Below are positions 26,870 to 39,200 of a DNA stretch of 64,000 nucleotides, piece after piece. The stretch's first letter is position 1; each line of letters opens with the position of its first letter. Under the pieces are notes generated by a model. That model ran no database searches and was not told where the DNA came from. It saw nothing but the letters and a program-made list of their open reading frames with translations. Both the position numbers and the translations under genes were made by a program. This stretch comes from Atopsyche davidsoni (taxonomy: Eukaryota > Arthropoda > Insecta > Trichoptera > Hydrobiosidae): contig JAILWY010000009.1 of assembly GCA_022113835.1 (NCBI GenBank), forward strand, positions 14,546,001 to 14,610,000, in the 5' to 3' direction.

Positions 26870-27260
26870 ATTGCATTCTTCCAGCGGAAGTTCCGCAGAA
26901 GTGCCAACTTTCTCAGGACATTGCCAAGAAAATTCGCCATCGAAACACACAAAGCGCCAGGCGACTGCGAGAACTCCCTTCTTTGAGCATTTGCTAATAA
27001 TTCTTCAGTGAGCGGCGGTTCAATGGAGCGCGTCCGACCTGTCGCCCCGCGCCTCTACGCCCCGCGCCCCGCGCCCCGCGTCGCCACGCCCCGCGCCCCG
27101 CGCCGCCACGCCCCGCGCCTCGCGCCCCCGGCCCGCTGCCAAGTCCGAGTCAACGGCCCGGCGGACGTCACCGAGCCGCCATGCCCTGGTCCGCACCGGC
27201 TTTTTCCGTGTCGATGGGGTGCAGCGAAGGCTATTTTACGAGCACTTTCAGTTTTACGAC
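26870..27260. promoter_or_regulatory. GC island 26
   Basis: The most GC-rich stretch upstream, including a CGCCCCGCG-type minisatellite (27043-27130). A 119-codon + frame runs through it, composed largely of Pro, Ala and Arg. This composition follows from the repeat and is weak evidence for a protein. Confidence 0.35.
27043..27130. repeat. GC-rich minisatellite
   Basis: Degenerate tandem CGCCCCGCG units. An exact CGCCACGCCCCGCGCC occurs at 27082-27097 and again at 27104-27119 (22-bp period). Confidence 0.85.
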
Positions 27261-27699
27261 CCAATACTGATTATGTTTATAGGTTATGGTCGATCGTTTT
27301 TGAAATTGACATTGATATTAATTACTTTTTACTAGCGAAGAGATTTTTTGTTCGAAGTGATTACTGAAGGAGCTTTTTTTTACCAGGCACATTAATTCAA
27401 AACATATTTTTTTTATATCAATATTGCTTAATTTAATATTGTATATCAATAATACCATGTTCTTCATTAATTTATACAAAATTACTGATTGAACTATCGA
27501 ACTGATAGACTGTTTATAAATTGTTAGCATTTGTGTAAGCTATTTAAAAATTATCTTTGAATAATAAACTTGCATTTAAATAAAAGTAGAAAAAAAGTCA
27601 TGTACAAATTGGGAATTAATTTTATTTTTATGTTCTTCAAATAAATCGATATTAAAATTTATTATAATTTTTTTTAATATTTCTTATAGTAACATGCTA

Positions 27700-27850
27700 T
27701 AAGCTGCTCTTCATCAGTTTGCTGTCGGCCTTGGAATCCTTGGCGGGAGCTCCTTTTCGTGTTACTGAACTTCCGGCGATTTATGAGACTGTGAGATCCA
27801 CGCAATGCCTTCATTACTATTGCGGGGAGATTAGAGTATGTACGGGGATA
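27700..27850. promoter_or_regulatory. Short GC-richer patch 27
   Basis: CTGTCGGCCTTGGAATCC and GGCGGGAGCTCC with an adjacent CTTCCGGCGATTTATGAG. No gene. Confidence 0.2.
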
Positions 27851-28214
27851 ATTTCTTTATTACTAGTAATCCAGTAATATTTTCATGGTTTACGCTTTCA
27901 GCGAATATTTTATTTTAAAAAAATGTAGCGTTGTAAAATGGGGTGAATTTTTAGTATTGCTTTTGGATTTGAATTTTGCATAAACGATACCAATTAAATT
28001 CTTTCTCTTGATTGATAATGAATAAAAGTAGCACTTTAATTGTTTAATGATATATTTATCAATAAAACAGCAGTATAATAAAATCTTGTTTTCAAGCGGA
28101 ATTGCGGAATGCGGTTTCGTTCAGGTAGACAGAGGATTGTTAAAGCATTACAACGAATTTTCCATTTTAAGATTTATTTTATAAAATTCGTTCTCCTTAA
28201 ACGTCTTGTAATAT

Positions 28215-28690
28215 ATCTCGGGCCGTGTTCCGATTTCAGTTTCCTGAAACGTTGAAATGTTCCACAGCTGCCGCCGCAGCGGGATGATCCGCGCCGCCCG
28301 TCCCATCTACAATTCATCCCTTAAAACATAAATAAGCCCGTGTCTCCGCGAAGGCGTTACTTTTATAGTTGCGTGAAAAATGGACGCCACTCGACAGGTG
28401 GAATCATTATTTATTACATCTGCAGTAGTCCAAGGCGGGAGTGTTCATTTGTAATCGTTTGCTTTGGAAGGGAACAGGCACGGGCATTTTTTAACCCTGC
28501 CCGGGCGAGTCGCGGGGACTTGTGCGAATTTCATTACACGCTCGGTTAACGGGCAAAGTATATTTGGACAAGGAAATTGAATTATATTATTCGGGCGCCG
28601 CTGGAGGCCAGTCCAAGAGCCCTCCCCCCCCCCATCCCTGAGCTCGGCAGTTTTTCTGTTTGCTAGCCAATCAGGATTTGTTGCCAAACG
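28215..28690. promoter_or_regulatory. GC island 28
   Basis: CAGCTGCCGCCGCAGCGGGA and GGGCGCCGCTGGAGG, plus a C10 run at 28624-28633. It is followed by TTTATGGC at 28698. Confidence 0.35.
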
Positions 28691-29479
28691 TTTCTGATTT
28701 ATGGCGATTAATGAAACGTATTGGTATTTTCAGTCTTGTTTGTGGCGTAGCACTATGCAGTTTTTCGTAGTTTACTAATTGATGATTGACGTATAAATTA
28801 TATCTTATATGTAGTTGTTGAGTATAAAGACAATAATAACAGGGTCATGTTTTTCGTAAACAGAATTATTTTTCAATATTAGCCTATGAAATCCGGTAAA
28901 AACACTTCATCACTTAAAGAAAAATAATTTGCAATACCAAAAAGAGTTTAAAATTATTCATGCAGTATATTTAATAATTAAATTTTTTCAATATTACGTA
29001 TTTTTTATTACGTTGTACTCGTATAATCAATATAACGCGGTATTGTAATTACACACACACTCTTATCTTACTTATTCATACGGGCTTTTAGTATGTGATG
29101 TATTTCTTATCAAGGCTTATGGAGTTGTTTTTGGTTACAATTACGATATAAAAAAATGAGAATTAAATATGAGCATTCGTTAAATATCTGGTTTATTATT
29201 TATTCTATAATAATTAATAAAACACCCCCCACGGAAAGACAACAATTAAATTACGTCGTTTTTGAAAATATCTAAAGGTATTAATTGAAAGGGTGTGGTT
29301 CTTGTTTTAAATTAAAATAATATATTCTGTAATGAAATTGAAAGGGCTGCTTACTAACATACTTTTTTATTCCAACGCCATAAAATATTTCACTTTATTC
29401 ATTAAACGAACTAAAGAAGACGCTGTAATTTCAAGATTTTTAGCACCTACGTAATATTCTTTATAAAATAAAACATGCT

Positions 29480-29880
29480 GGTCCTCTAGGCTCGGGCTGT
29501 TTACGTCCAAGTTTTTTTCCCGTTTCTTAATGAGACGCAAATTCTGCGAAGTTCCTGCGAGTTGAGATATTATTCTCCCGCGCAGCGCGTATATCCGCCA
29601 TTATTGTTTTCATCCATCTTTATTTTTCATTTCATAAAGTGGCGACGCCGCCCCGCGACCGAGTTTCAATTTGTTTCCATCAAGCGCCATCTTGCCGAGG
29701 GATATTCGTCTAATTACACGATCTCGATTCGTTTCGAGGGGCCCGTCCGCGGAGCTCAGGAATTTGTCATTGTGTTGTAAAAATAGCGATTACTTTAAAT
29801 CTTCGTCGCTACGGCAGGGCGGGAGTGTCAGCGCTCTCCTTTCGGTCTGGCTCATCCGATTTGAAGTAGTTGTTTTTTTT
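29480..29880. promoter_or_regulatory. GC island 29
   Basis: GGCGACGCCGCCCCGCGACC, TCCCGCGCAGCGCG and GGCCCGTCCGCGGAGC. About 400 bp with overlapping 60-75-codon frames on both strands. Confidence 0.33.
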
Positions 29881-30539
29881 TTGTAGTAGGATTTATGCCA
29901 TGTAGCTTTATACTTCTTCAAATGAGTTTTTCTCCGCATTACCCCAAAAAATTGTTGAAATATATGGCTTACAAGTAGAACTGTTAGACCATACGTATAC
30001 TTTTGGATTATATGCATATTGCTTAAATTGATCGGCTCTTATTTGAGATATTTTTTCAAGATTTATTGAATCGATTACTTTATATCTTTATATGATTTTA
30101 AAAATGACGATTGCAGTCACCTTGGTTCATGCTAGAAAACATCTAAAGACAATATTGCCAACCTCTAATCCCTGTGAAAACAGAAACCACATTGAAACCG
30201 AGTTTTTTTTACTCCATACATAATTTATATTGTCAAGGAGAGCTTTTGTCTTTGATTTCGTCGCCTCAGAACATATATTTTCCGAAGAAATATCACTACT
30301 TTCTCCCATGTCGACTCCTCATTCTCCTCAGATAAGGTGTTTAGATTTCTGATTCAGATTACTGTAAAAATAAAATATTCCGTATATGGTTTTTAATCAT
30401 ATAAATAATTTCAAACTCGTGCAGGGTTAAAGCATGGCTGTGTACAAACACGGTTTCAATCACTTCACGTCCGTGTAAACTATATTTTCGTACAGTTTAT
30501 TTATGTTTGCGGTGTTAAATTATACAGGTTCAAGCGTTC

Positions 30540-30690
30540 CCTCTCAATTACGCTTTAATGTAAGCCGTACTTAGTGAGTTCGCCCGACAAGCATCCCGTA
30601 TTATTGGTGCTCCTCAGGATCGGCGCGGTGTGGCGTGCTGCGGCCCGCCCCGGCCAGCGATGGGAATAATCGCGTAAACCTAATCGAATA
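30540..30690. promoter_or_regulatory. GC-richer patch 30
   Basis: GGCGCGGTGTGGCGTGCTGC and CCCGCCCCGGCCAGCG. Moderate length, no gene. Confidence 0.25.
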
Positions 30691-31049
30691 AGTCGCCTAT
30701 ATGTAGCAGTACTACATGTATAAATAATATGTTGATCCTGGCAAATCACAGAGGCCACAGTGAACACCACGAATATGTGTAATTTGACACTCAATATAAC
30801 ATACAAATTGATTTTTTTTTCGACGATACTCAAAAAATATTGCTGTGCGTAGCAATGAATTTCATTTTGTGTATTTTAGAATTTTCTCTAAAATCGTTAT
30901 TTTACAGGATGAATGTGAAAACGTTTTGCGACATTTCTCACCTTTTGCGGTGTGCGCTGACAAAAGCTAAAGCAATCGTTTTAGAACCATATTTTTGTTG
31001 TTAATTATTTAAACCGGTTTAGAAATAAATTATTCGAATTGTTCGGTTA

Positions 31050-31220
31050 TTCCCATCACTAGTCCCGAGTACCGGTGTATTGTGGAGTTTTAACTTTCAC
31101 TGCGTACACATCCCCACTGTCAGGCGGTAAATAACCCAAGTTTTCTTAATTATAAATCACGCCCAGGATGTCTGGCCGCATGTCGACACACCTTGTGGCG
31201 CGTGTCGGCCTTGAATACGG
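31050..31220. promoter_or_regulatory. GC-richer patch 31
   Basis: CCCGAGTACCGGTG, GATGTCTGGCCGCATG and GTGGCGCGTGTCGGCC. Weaker than its neighbours. Confidence 0.2.
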
Positions 31221-33019
31221 ATCAAGTATTTTAAACTCACAATATTCGTCAGTCCCTGAGATTTAAACCAAAAATTTATGAAAACATTAAATAAGTCTTA
31301 TATTAATACTCTTTGATACGTCACAGATGTTTTAAGAACCTGCCTGCATACATGTAGTTTTGGTGGCCAGGGATGAAATTCAATCGAGTATATTTTAGTG
31401 AAGTGTTACGAATACCGGATTTTCAAAACCAATTATTGAGTTATAGTCCTAAAGAAATAAAAAAACTCTGATTTAACACATAATGCGTAAAAACTCAATT
31501 CGAAGTGTGTTTTTTTCGCATCATATGAGCATGTAATGTGAAAGTATTGAAATTTATAAGTACAATATATGCAATATGTATAGTTATATTTTGATCACAG
31601 TCGTGAATTAGAGTATTTTGGAAGAAAAGTCAGTGACTGATCGACCACCAGAATCAATCATCGTCGACCGTAAATGTTTTTTCTGTGTGGTAAATTTATT
31701 TTCCAAATAATATTATATATTCCAAATAAAACCTTCAGGCATAAAACACGTAATACATTTAATATAACTTTATGTTAAATAGCGTTAAATTCTAAAAGTA
31801 AACGGAAAATATATATTTTTTCCAAAACGCAAAAGTTATTTTTTGTAATCTTTACTGATTGATACTTTATATTAAAAGGTTATTTAGATTTTATTCCAGC
31901 GCGTGCGCGTTTTTTGTAGAATCCTTTCAAAACAAGATAAATAAAATATATAAGTAGATTTCTAATTGGTTCCCACTTTGAACGGTACACGTGCCAACGT
32001 TATTTACAAATGAATAGATTGAAATGAAATGGAAATTTACTCATCCAAGTACTGTTTATGGACTTACCTTTCCTAGAAATGCTAAAAGTTTTAACCTGAA
32101 TATCTTTTAAGATATTCTGAATTCTCACTCTAAAAATATTTATTGTTATTCTAGAAATTAGGCCTGGAATTACTCTCCCGAGTGGACGGCGACAAAGCCT
32201 TTCTCCGGTGTGACTGATTAACTAAATCTACCTTCGCCGTTTGCGACAATGGAGGCAAAAACACGTTTCTTAATAGTTGTCTTCTTTTAGAACAAAAACA
32301 TTCGTTTTATAAGGAAACTTTTGCTAAGGCTTGTGTATTATTTTATTTTGTGTAACTTTTATATTCGGTATCTTTACCGTTTTAATAAATCATTTGTAAC
32401 TTCATTTTCTTCTCGATATATCACCGTATTGCCCTATTTTAGCAGTGGGACGTTTCCTATGAATGTTTTTGCTATTATGTTTCCAACTCTAAAAATGTTA
32501 TTTCGAATTTGCTGGATCTGCATTAGATATTTGGTATATTTTATATCACTATTACACGAACGAAACTTTGTTCATTTAATCGCAAGGTACGTCAAACGAT
32601 ATATAATATTAAATGACTCTTTCTAACCAAAGCAACTAACAATTTTTTAACGCAGTTAAATTTTAAAAAATATGTATTTTTGATACTAACAAAATTAAGT
32701 TTCAAAAAATATATAATATATATATTTCCCCTTGAAATGACTAGTTTTTTTCTATGCTTACAATATATTTATTAAATTATACTGTTTATTAATCCGTGGG
32801 ATGTATTTAATATCTTGTCTCTACATGTTTGCGTGAGAGGGAGTGCATATGCAAGAAATATTCAAATCATTTCAAACGGATATTAACATATTACAGTTTC
32901 ATGCTATATAAATTTATGGGTTATTTGAACTGTACGTCATTGACTTTCTATGCAACATCCCAAACGGAATATTTTATAGCTTTCAGAAATAGCAACGAAA
33001 GCTCTTCAATATTGCATAA

Positions 33020-33310
33020 TTCCATAACGGCGAACGGCGCGCATCCCGAGACAACTTCAAGTGCCATTAAACGAAAACACTGTAGTTATATTTGGTCTCT
33101 GCACTTCCGCTCCTCGAGCAGCCTTCCTGTTGCAGCCCGGGCGGGTTAATAGCTCAGCGATTATCATATTACATTTGAGATTCGTGCTTGAGCGTCTTCC
33201 ATCATTCCGTTTCTTTTGCTTGCAAATGTTTCAGTCCGCCCGACGCGCGCCCGGTTTTTCGCAATGCGGCCCGCGTTTTCATATTTTATAGTCCCCCAGC
33301 TTTGTTTCGC
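33020..33310. promoter_or_regulatory. GC island 32
   Basis: ACGGCGAACGGCGCGCATCC and CCGCCCGACGCGCGCCCGG. Overlapping + frames of 76 and 106 codons without a recognisable domain. Confidence 0.3.
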
Positions 33311-33487
33311 TTTATGTTCTAATGTTAATTTTCGTTTTATTTTTTTTAAAGAAAGACGCCATCAGCTCTCTGAAATTAAACTTTTCTGAAGTTTTTTTTG
33401 TGCTCTTGAATAATTGAACTTGAAAAGTGCTGTCATAAAAATAGGAATATATTTGCAGGGTGTGCGTATTAAAACGTTCTCAACACA

Positions 33488-33501
33488 ACACAACGTTGTG
33501 T
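33488..33501. repeat. 14-bp perfect palindrome
   Basis: ACACAACGTTGTGT reads the same on both strands. It is of the size of a dimeric transcription-factor site. Confidence 0.8.
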
Positions 33502-33704
33502 CACTCTAATTGTGGACCTTTGAGATCTTCTTTCAAATAATGCACATGAAATGTTTTAGAAATACGAGTATCAAATGAATAATCGCTTTCAAAATGATTT
33601 ATGACTATTTAATAGAATATTGCGTATTATAATACTAAGAACACAATACTTATGATATTTGAATATAAAAAAAAAAATTTTTTTTTTTAACTAACAGCAG
33701 ATAT

Positions 33705-33714
33705 GTTCTAGAAC
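33705..33714. promoter_or_regulatory. Heat-shock-element-like palindrome
   Basis: GTTCTAGAAC is two inverted NTTCN/NGAAN units of an HSE, followed by a degenerate third unit. Only weak support for function. Confidence 0.2.
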
Positions 33715-33829
33715 ATTTCAGCATGTTGACACAAAGCGAATATATATTTCTCGCACAAATATACAACGGCCGTATATTACCATAAATCAGCAATGATACT
33801 AAGTTATTATTTAAATAAAATACAAGACA

Positions 33830-34040
33830 TTAGCGATGACGCGGGCGGCCCACCAAAGGCCGGAGCAAGCACCCGACCTGCAATAAATCTCCACCAGCCC
33901 AGTTGGCCCCGCGGAGTCTCGGCCGCTCCGCAAATCCGCCACTTTTATCTGGAACCCCTTTTGTCTCCGAGTACCTGGCGTACGGCAGACCTACCCCTCT
34001 GTGAGGTGTTTGTGTACCGGTATGAATAGGACAGCTAGTT
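33830..34040. promoter_or_regulatory. GC island 33
   Basis: GACGCGGGCGGCCCACC and GTTGGCCCCGCGGAGTCTCGG. Open on both strands for 78-98 codons. Confidence 0.28.
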
Positions 34041-34779
34041 TCATATCGAGGTAAGGAGTATTTATGGTTTATAACACTTTTGGGTACAGTAGGAATTCGA
34101 AAGCGTGATATTGTTGGATGGAGCAAAATGTGTATACTCTTTTTAACCTTATAAATATAAATGTACTATCCCTTGACAGACCGGAACATGGTCTGCGTGG
34201 GATACTCGCGTACCAAACATTCAATACGTAATATATAAAAATTAAATAATTTATTCAATGTTTGAAATTAAAAGTTTTATTGAAATTACGGCGATTTAAA
34301 AAGTTACATATCGTATACCCGGAAGTACAAAGTCGCTGTAAGGATTATTATATTATTATTACTGTTCGTCGAAGCAAGCGGTAATCCAGATTACGGATAT
34401 ATTAAATCCTTTTGTCATGTATATACATTTTTGATATTATGAGATAAAGCCTAATATAATGTCTAACACGACAGCTAAACATTGTCCTGTCTACTCAGAA
34501 AATGTCACATAACAAAAAAAAATAGCCATGTTGCTATATAATACATGCGGCTTTCAGTCTTGCGTTCTGTTTATTATGTTTCAGTATATTTATTCTCATA
34601 GTTCTCAAAGGTCGATTTATTATAATAAGACATTTAAGAAACGAATGATGTATGCTTAATTTGTATTTAAAACGTATCAAATCACGATGTTATTTAATTC
34701 AATTTCTCTTCAATTTCGTTTCAACAACAAAAGATTGAATAAAGATAGCATTTAAAATGCAGATTCAACCCTCTAAGTG

Positions 34780-35020
34780 TTATCAAATCCTCCATCACCT
34801 GGTTTCCCTGCAAAGAGCCTCCGTACCTGTAAACGCCCCCAAGTTAATTAAACACCCATCGGCCATGTAACGCGCGTCTTGAACTGATTCTGCCTGAAGG
34901 GACGCTCCGGCGTCTCCACCCCGGCTAGCCCTGTAGGCCTTAATTACTGCCTAATATGTGTGACCTTACCCGGGAAAGTGTATGGCTCAGGGGGTAAGCC
35001 GCTTACTCCGTGTGCTTTTA
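34780..35020. promoter_or_regulatory. GC-richer patch 34
   Basis: ACGCTCCGGCGTCTCCACCC and GTAACGCGCGTCTTG, with AAGTTAATTAAACACC alongside. No gene. Confidence 0.28.
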
Positions 35021-35965
35021 AAAATAAACCTCCTTTGTTCACTTTATTTAACTTGACTGAATTATATCGTATGGATTATCCTGTTTTCACTTGGGCCATT
35101 GTGCATTATTTATTTGACTTCTATTAGACAGATACAAAAATGAATTTTTGAAATACAAAATTACAGTTTTAATTTTAGAATATAATATTTCATAAAAGTA
35201 AAGCTTTTACTTCGAAGATAAATAATTTTAATCATTGCTTTATACAATATAATAAAGTCTCTCTAAGTAATTTCTTAATTTTAATAACTAAATAGATTAT
35301 TAGACATTTAGATTCTTATTTTGTTTATTAAAGTATATTATGCTACGTATAATTTTTTATTATCTGTATTTTAGTTAAGTTTATAATATTAATAAAAAAA
35401 TTAAAAACATACATTTTTCCCAGTTTCGTGTTTTACCATTCGCCAAAGTTGTTTTATTTTATTTCGTTGTTTATTACAGTTTGAATTTTTGAGTTTGTCG
35501 GTATCGACGGATGAACTCTTTTGTGGCGCAGTTTAAATGTTTACTGCCTCTATTTTTCTCTCGGAACTTTTGTTATCTTCCGAAGTGAATCTTGCGACTT
35601 GGCACCGGTCGAGCCGACTTCTCACAGAGATGAAGTTCGGAGGTCTCCAACATGTTTTTTAATTTGTACGCATTAATATACACAACTCGGTTCCAGGCAA
35701 TAACGTTAGCGTAACATTTTCACAGACATTTTTTTTTTTTTGGTAATCGGTTTTGCTAAAAAGTCACACGGTAATTAAAAGCGGTTAAATTATTTTTTTC
35801 ATGGTGAATTCTTTCTTAGTCCTTTCCGGTGGAGGGAGGGACTAGAGCGCCAGCCTCGATATCCAGTAGGGGTGAGCTCCGGTATATTTTTAGATACGTG
35901 CGGAGTTTTTGCCTTGGTGGGCAGAAGTTGTGGGTGTGTTCTAACCGAGTGCGTCTTGTCTCCAG

Positions 35966-36240
35966 GGTCCGGCAAGTCTTACTCCATGATGGGCGGGCAG
36001 GACGCGTCCAAGGGCGTGATCCCGCGGCTGTGCGACGCGCTGTTCGAGCGAATCGCGGCGCGCCAGACGCGCGAGCTCTCCTACAAGGTGGAGGTGTCCT
36101 ACATGGAGATCTACAATGAACGCGTGCACGACCTGCTGGACCCGCGCAGCACCAACAAGCAGTCGCTGAAGGTGCGCGAGCACGTCGTGATGGGGCCCTA
36201 CGTGGACGGCCTCTCCCGCCTCGCCGTCACCTCCTTCAGG
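35966..36240 (+). CDS. Khc-73: Khc-73 exon: P-loop second half and motor core
   Basis: The exon begins two bases into a glycine codon after a GTCTCCAG acceptor. It encodes [11 protein letters not shown], the lysine-serine end of the nucleotide-binding P-loop, then [16 protein letters not shown], a kinesin signature. It ends in a complete arginine codon before GTATGA. The exon is strongly GC-rich compared with the flanking introns. The preceding exon must end in ...GQT plus one G; I could not find it upstream. Confidence 0.93.
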
Positions 36241-39200
36241 GTATGAACCACTTTTTCAAAATAATCACAATCCCTATTCTGATTCCTACTGCTTGCCTAT
36301 CTTCCTTTATTCTCTCAAAGCTCTGTGATGATTAATCGTTTTCAGATTATCGGAGCTTGGATGTATCCCGTTCGTGATCGATATATTGGTTATTTATCTC
36401 AAATGAAACCTGCACACATTACTTTCTTACGTACATACATATTTTTCTTGATAAGGGTATTTGATTAGATTTATCAAAAAGAAATCTTATAAATAATTCG
36501 AACATAATACAAGTAAGCTTTTTAATAATATTTTTATTTCTAGGAAGTATAAAAACCGAAAAGGCTAGTACCCGAAACTTGGTTCATAAAATCAAATATA
36601 ATTTTGCATACTTTATGAATTGTTATTTTTTGAATGAGTAAGCGTTTTTTGTGCCGTGACTTAAGGAAAAAAATAAACAAACCCCTTTGAATAACGGATT
36701 AAATTGCACACTAAAGAAAAGTTTTAACGATAATCACGCCGAATGGGCGGTTTTCTAAAATTCCTCAAAGTTCCAACAATACGCTTTATTTTCATTGCGG
36801 TTTTTGCACCGCGCGCGGAGGGAGAGGAGAAAATATGCAATTTCATTTCTGCGACCGAATGAATGCGGCTGCCACAATTGAGGACCAATTTCGCGAGACA
36901 TTAATGGCGGTCCGGAGCGGCAGCCCCCGCCTGCATGTGATTTCCCTCGGGGAGGCTTGCAGGCTCGATTAATGAACAATTCCTGCAAGGGAAACCTGCC
37001 TAATTGCTTTCTTGTGCACCTGGATCCACCTGGAATCTTGCCGCTTCTTGCCGGCTCTTTTGTCCCACTTGAGTTTAGATTTAAGCAAGAATTAAATTTT
37101 AATATGAAATAATTAAGTTACTGGCATTTACAGAGCTTGTTGAATTTTTTTTTATAATGTAATTCAAAAATAATCTCTCGGAAACGTACGTTTAAAAGTT
37201 TTATTAACTTTCATCGGTTAACTTTGTTTGCAGCTTATATTTTTAGTTATTATTTTTCAAATCAGGATGATGCACGTTATTTTTTTAATATTATTTTAAG
37301 ATATTCGTGTATTTAACATGTTTTATCTTGTGTTAATTAATTATTATCCACTTGTACGATTACTTGATGAAGAAAATGGTGATCTACCGCCATGGCTCCA
37401 GTATGGGGTATTCAGTCTAAAACACCAATATTTAGTATTTCATGTTAATTTTAAACTTTCTTCTCCAAGTGCCTCTTCTAAGAAGAGGTCATTGATCGAA
37501 CATATGTTTGTCCTGAGCCAGTCCTACTAATTCGGCTGTATTCCTAACTTCCAGTCACTGGCGTAAATTCGTTAGTTTTCTCCTTGCATGCCTCTTTTTC
37601 CTTCGATTTTTCTCTGGACAATCAGCTGTAGGTTATATATATATTTTTTTAAATTTTTAATTTTGTACAAAATAAATTAGGAAAGTTTAAGATTTAATTC
37701 TAGCATATGTTTACTTTCAAAAATATATCATGTAGTATGGTGGTATGGCTAATACCATCTGGAGTGAAACGAGGTGATCAATCGATTTCAGAAGCGTTCC
37801 AATGGCCATAAAGTTCCACGAGGGTTTTCGAGTACACGAGAGCGCACTCTGTCAGATTTGCAGTCTATCCTCGCCGCGAGAAAAATTCAAGGGGGCGGAG
37901 GCTTCGCGATGTGGCACCCCCTCATCCCGCCCCTGCCCGGCTTCCTCTTCCGGTCCAATGGTCGAAAAGGAGAGCGCAGCGGGTGCGGGGGCGCTCCGAT
38001 TGAATGTTTTAATGAAGGCGTCCAGCTCGAACTGGGCGTAAATTGTATATTTTCCGGCTAAGTTGCCGTCGCATGCAGTTTTCAATCAGGTTGCATACTT
38101 ACTAATTGAATACGTATAACTGCAATGCAATTTCAATGGGAAACTCTCGGCGTTCGACGCAATGGAATTTCAGAGTTGAGTTTATTAATTATTTGAGTGT
38201 TTACTGTTTTTGTGTAAATTGGAATCCTCGTGTTAATAAAAGATCAAAGCATTGAATAATTACTACAGGAATTAATTCTTCTTTAGAAAACGGCACTCTT
38301 TGGTTCTGGTCTTAATTATATTGACATTTAAGTATGAATAAGTTATTATTATTTTTTTTAATTTATGGCATAACTTTGGTTTAATTTTTATTTAAGATAT
38401 CACCACAGATATCAGATTTTTTTACTATTTATCAACAGTCTTGTTTTAATGTACAAATTTTAAGTATTTACATAAAATACGTTAACTACGCCGCGGCGTA
38501 GAATTGGCCTTGTTTTTAAAAGCCCTAAAATGTAAGTAGGGGAACACTTAAAGGGGGTGAAGTCAGCTCGAGGGCTCAGAATAATGAGGAAATAGAGATC
38601 TACAAATAAGCGTCCAAAAGGTCGCCCAGAGAAAAATGGACCTATTGATTGAGGCACGATTTGGGGCCCTGGGAGTTAATCGTCGGAGAGCGGTTGTTCC
38701 AGTAGGGAAGATTGCTTCCTGTTGCGATAGAGCCTTAAATCTAGAAAAAGTTGTAGCGTTATTAGATGGTATTTGTGTTTACAACAATTACTTTACAAAT
38801 AGTAGATTTTAAGGAATTAAAATTTGAAGTTTTCATAATCCCTTTTTACTATAATCTTCTAGTATAAATTATATGAATGTATAAATTTCCAATTCACGAT
38901 CCTAATTTTTAATTTTAATTTTATATTTGCTTAGAATATAACGACTCGATGCTGTTGTCAAAAGTATCTATGATTCATATTTTTATAACTACTTAAAAAG
39001 GATACTGCACGTTTGCAACTGTGTCTAACAGCGGTTCGTTAGATTTATTAAATTGTATATTTCCTGATATCATTACATTTAACACGCGCTAAACAATGCC
39101 AAAATTATATAAAATGTTTGCTGGAAGTTATATGAACGTTGCGTACGCTTCATGCGTTGTTTAAGTGCTTCATTTAAGTTGGGTAATACATACAAACACA

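Larger units (their letters stand above)
1..35965. other. Long noncoding 5' region or intron
   Basis: I find no recognisable protein-coding exon here, including none for the missing kinesin N-terminus. The background is about two-thirds A+T with many T- and A-runs. It is interrupted by the GC-rich islands listed separately. Open frames of 60-173 codons occur, mostly inside islands where stop codons are rare by composition and on both strands at once. I read the stretch as a long 5' intron and/or upstream regulatory DNA of the kinesin gene; the boundary between these cannot be set. Confidence 0.6.

Noticed and set aside
27008..27367. 119-codon Pro/Ala/Arg-rich frame
   Set aside because: Its composition follows from the CGCCCCGCG minisatellite; the opposite strand is open too, so there is no strand-specific coding signal.
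33667..33690. A-run followed by T-run palindrome
   Set aside because: Simple homopolymer juxtaposition, expected in this composition.
34341..34400. Cluster of TAATCC/GGATTA sites
   Set aside because: Only three matches to a 6-bp motif in AT-rich DNA; too weak for a call.
35829..36119. Overlapping alternative frame across the P-loop exon
   Set aside because: The true frame gives an uninterrupted kinesin motor sequence; the other frames have no family match.
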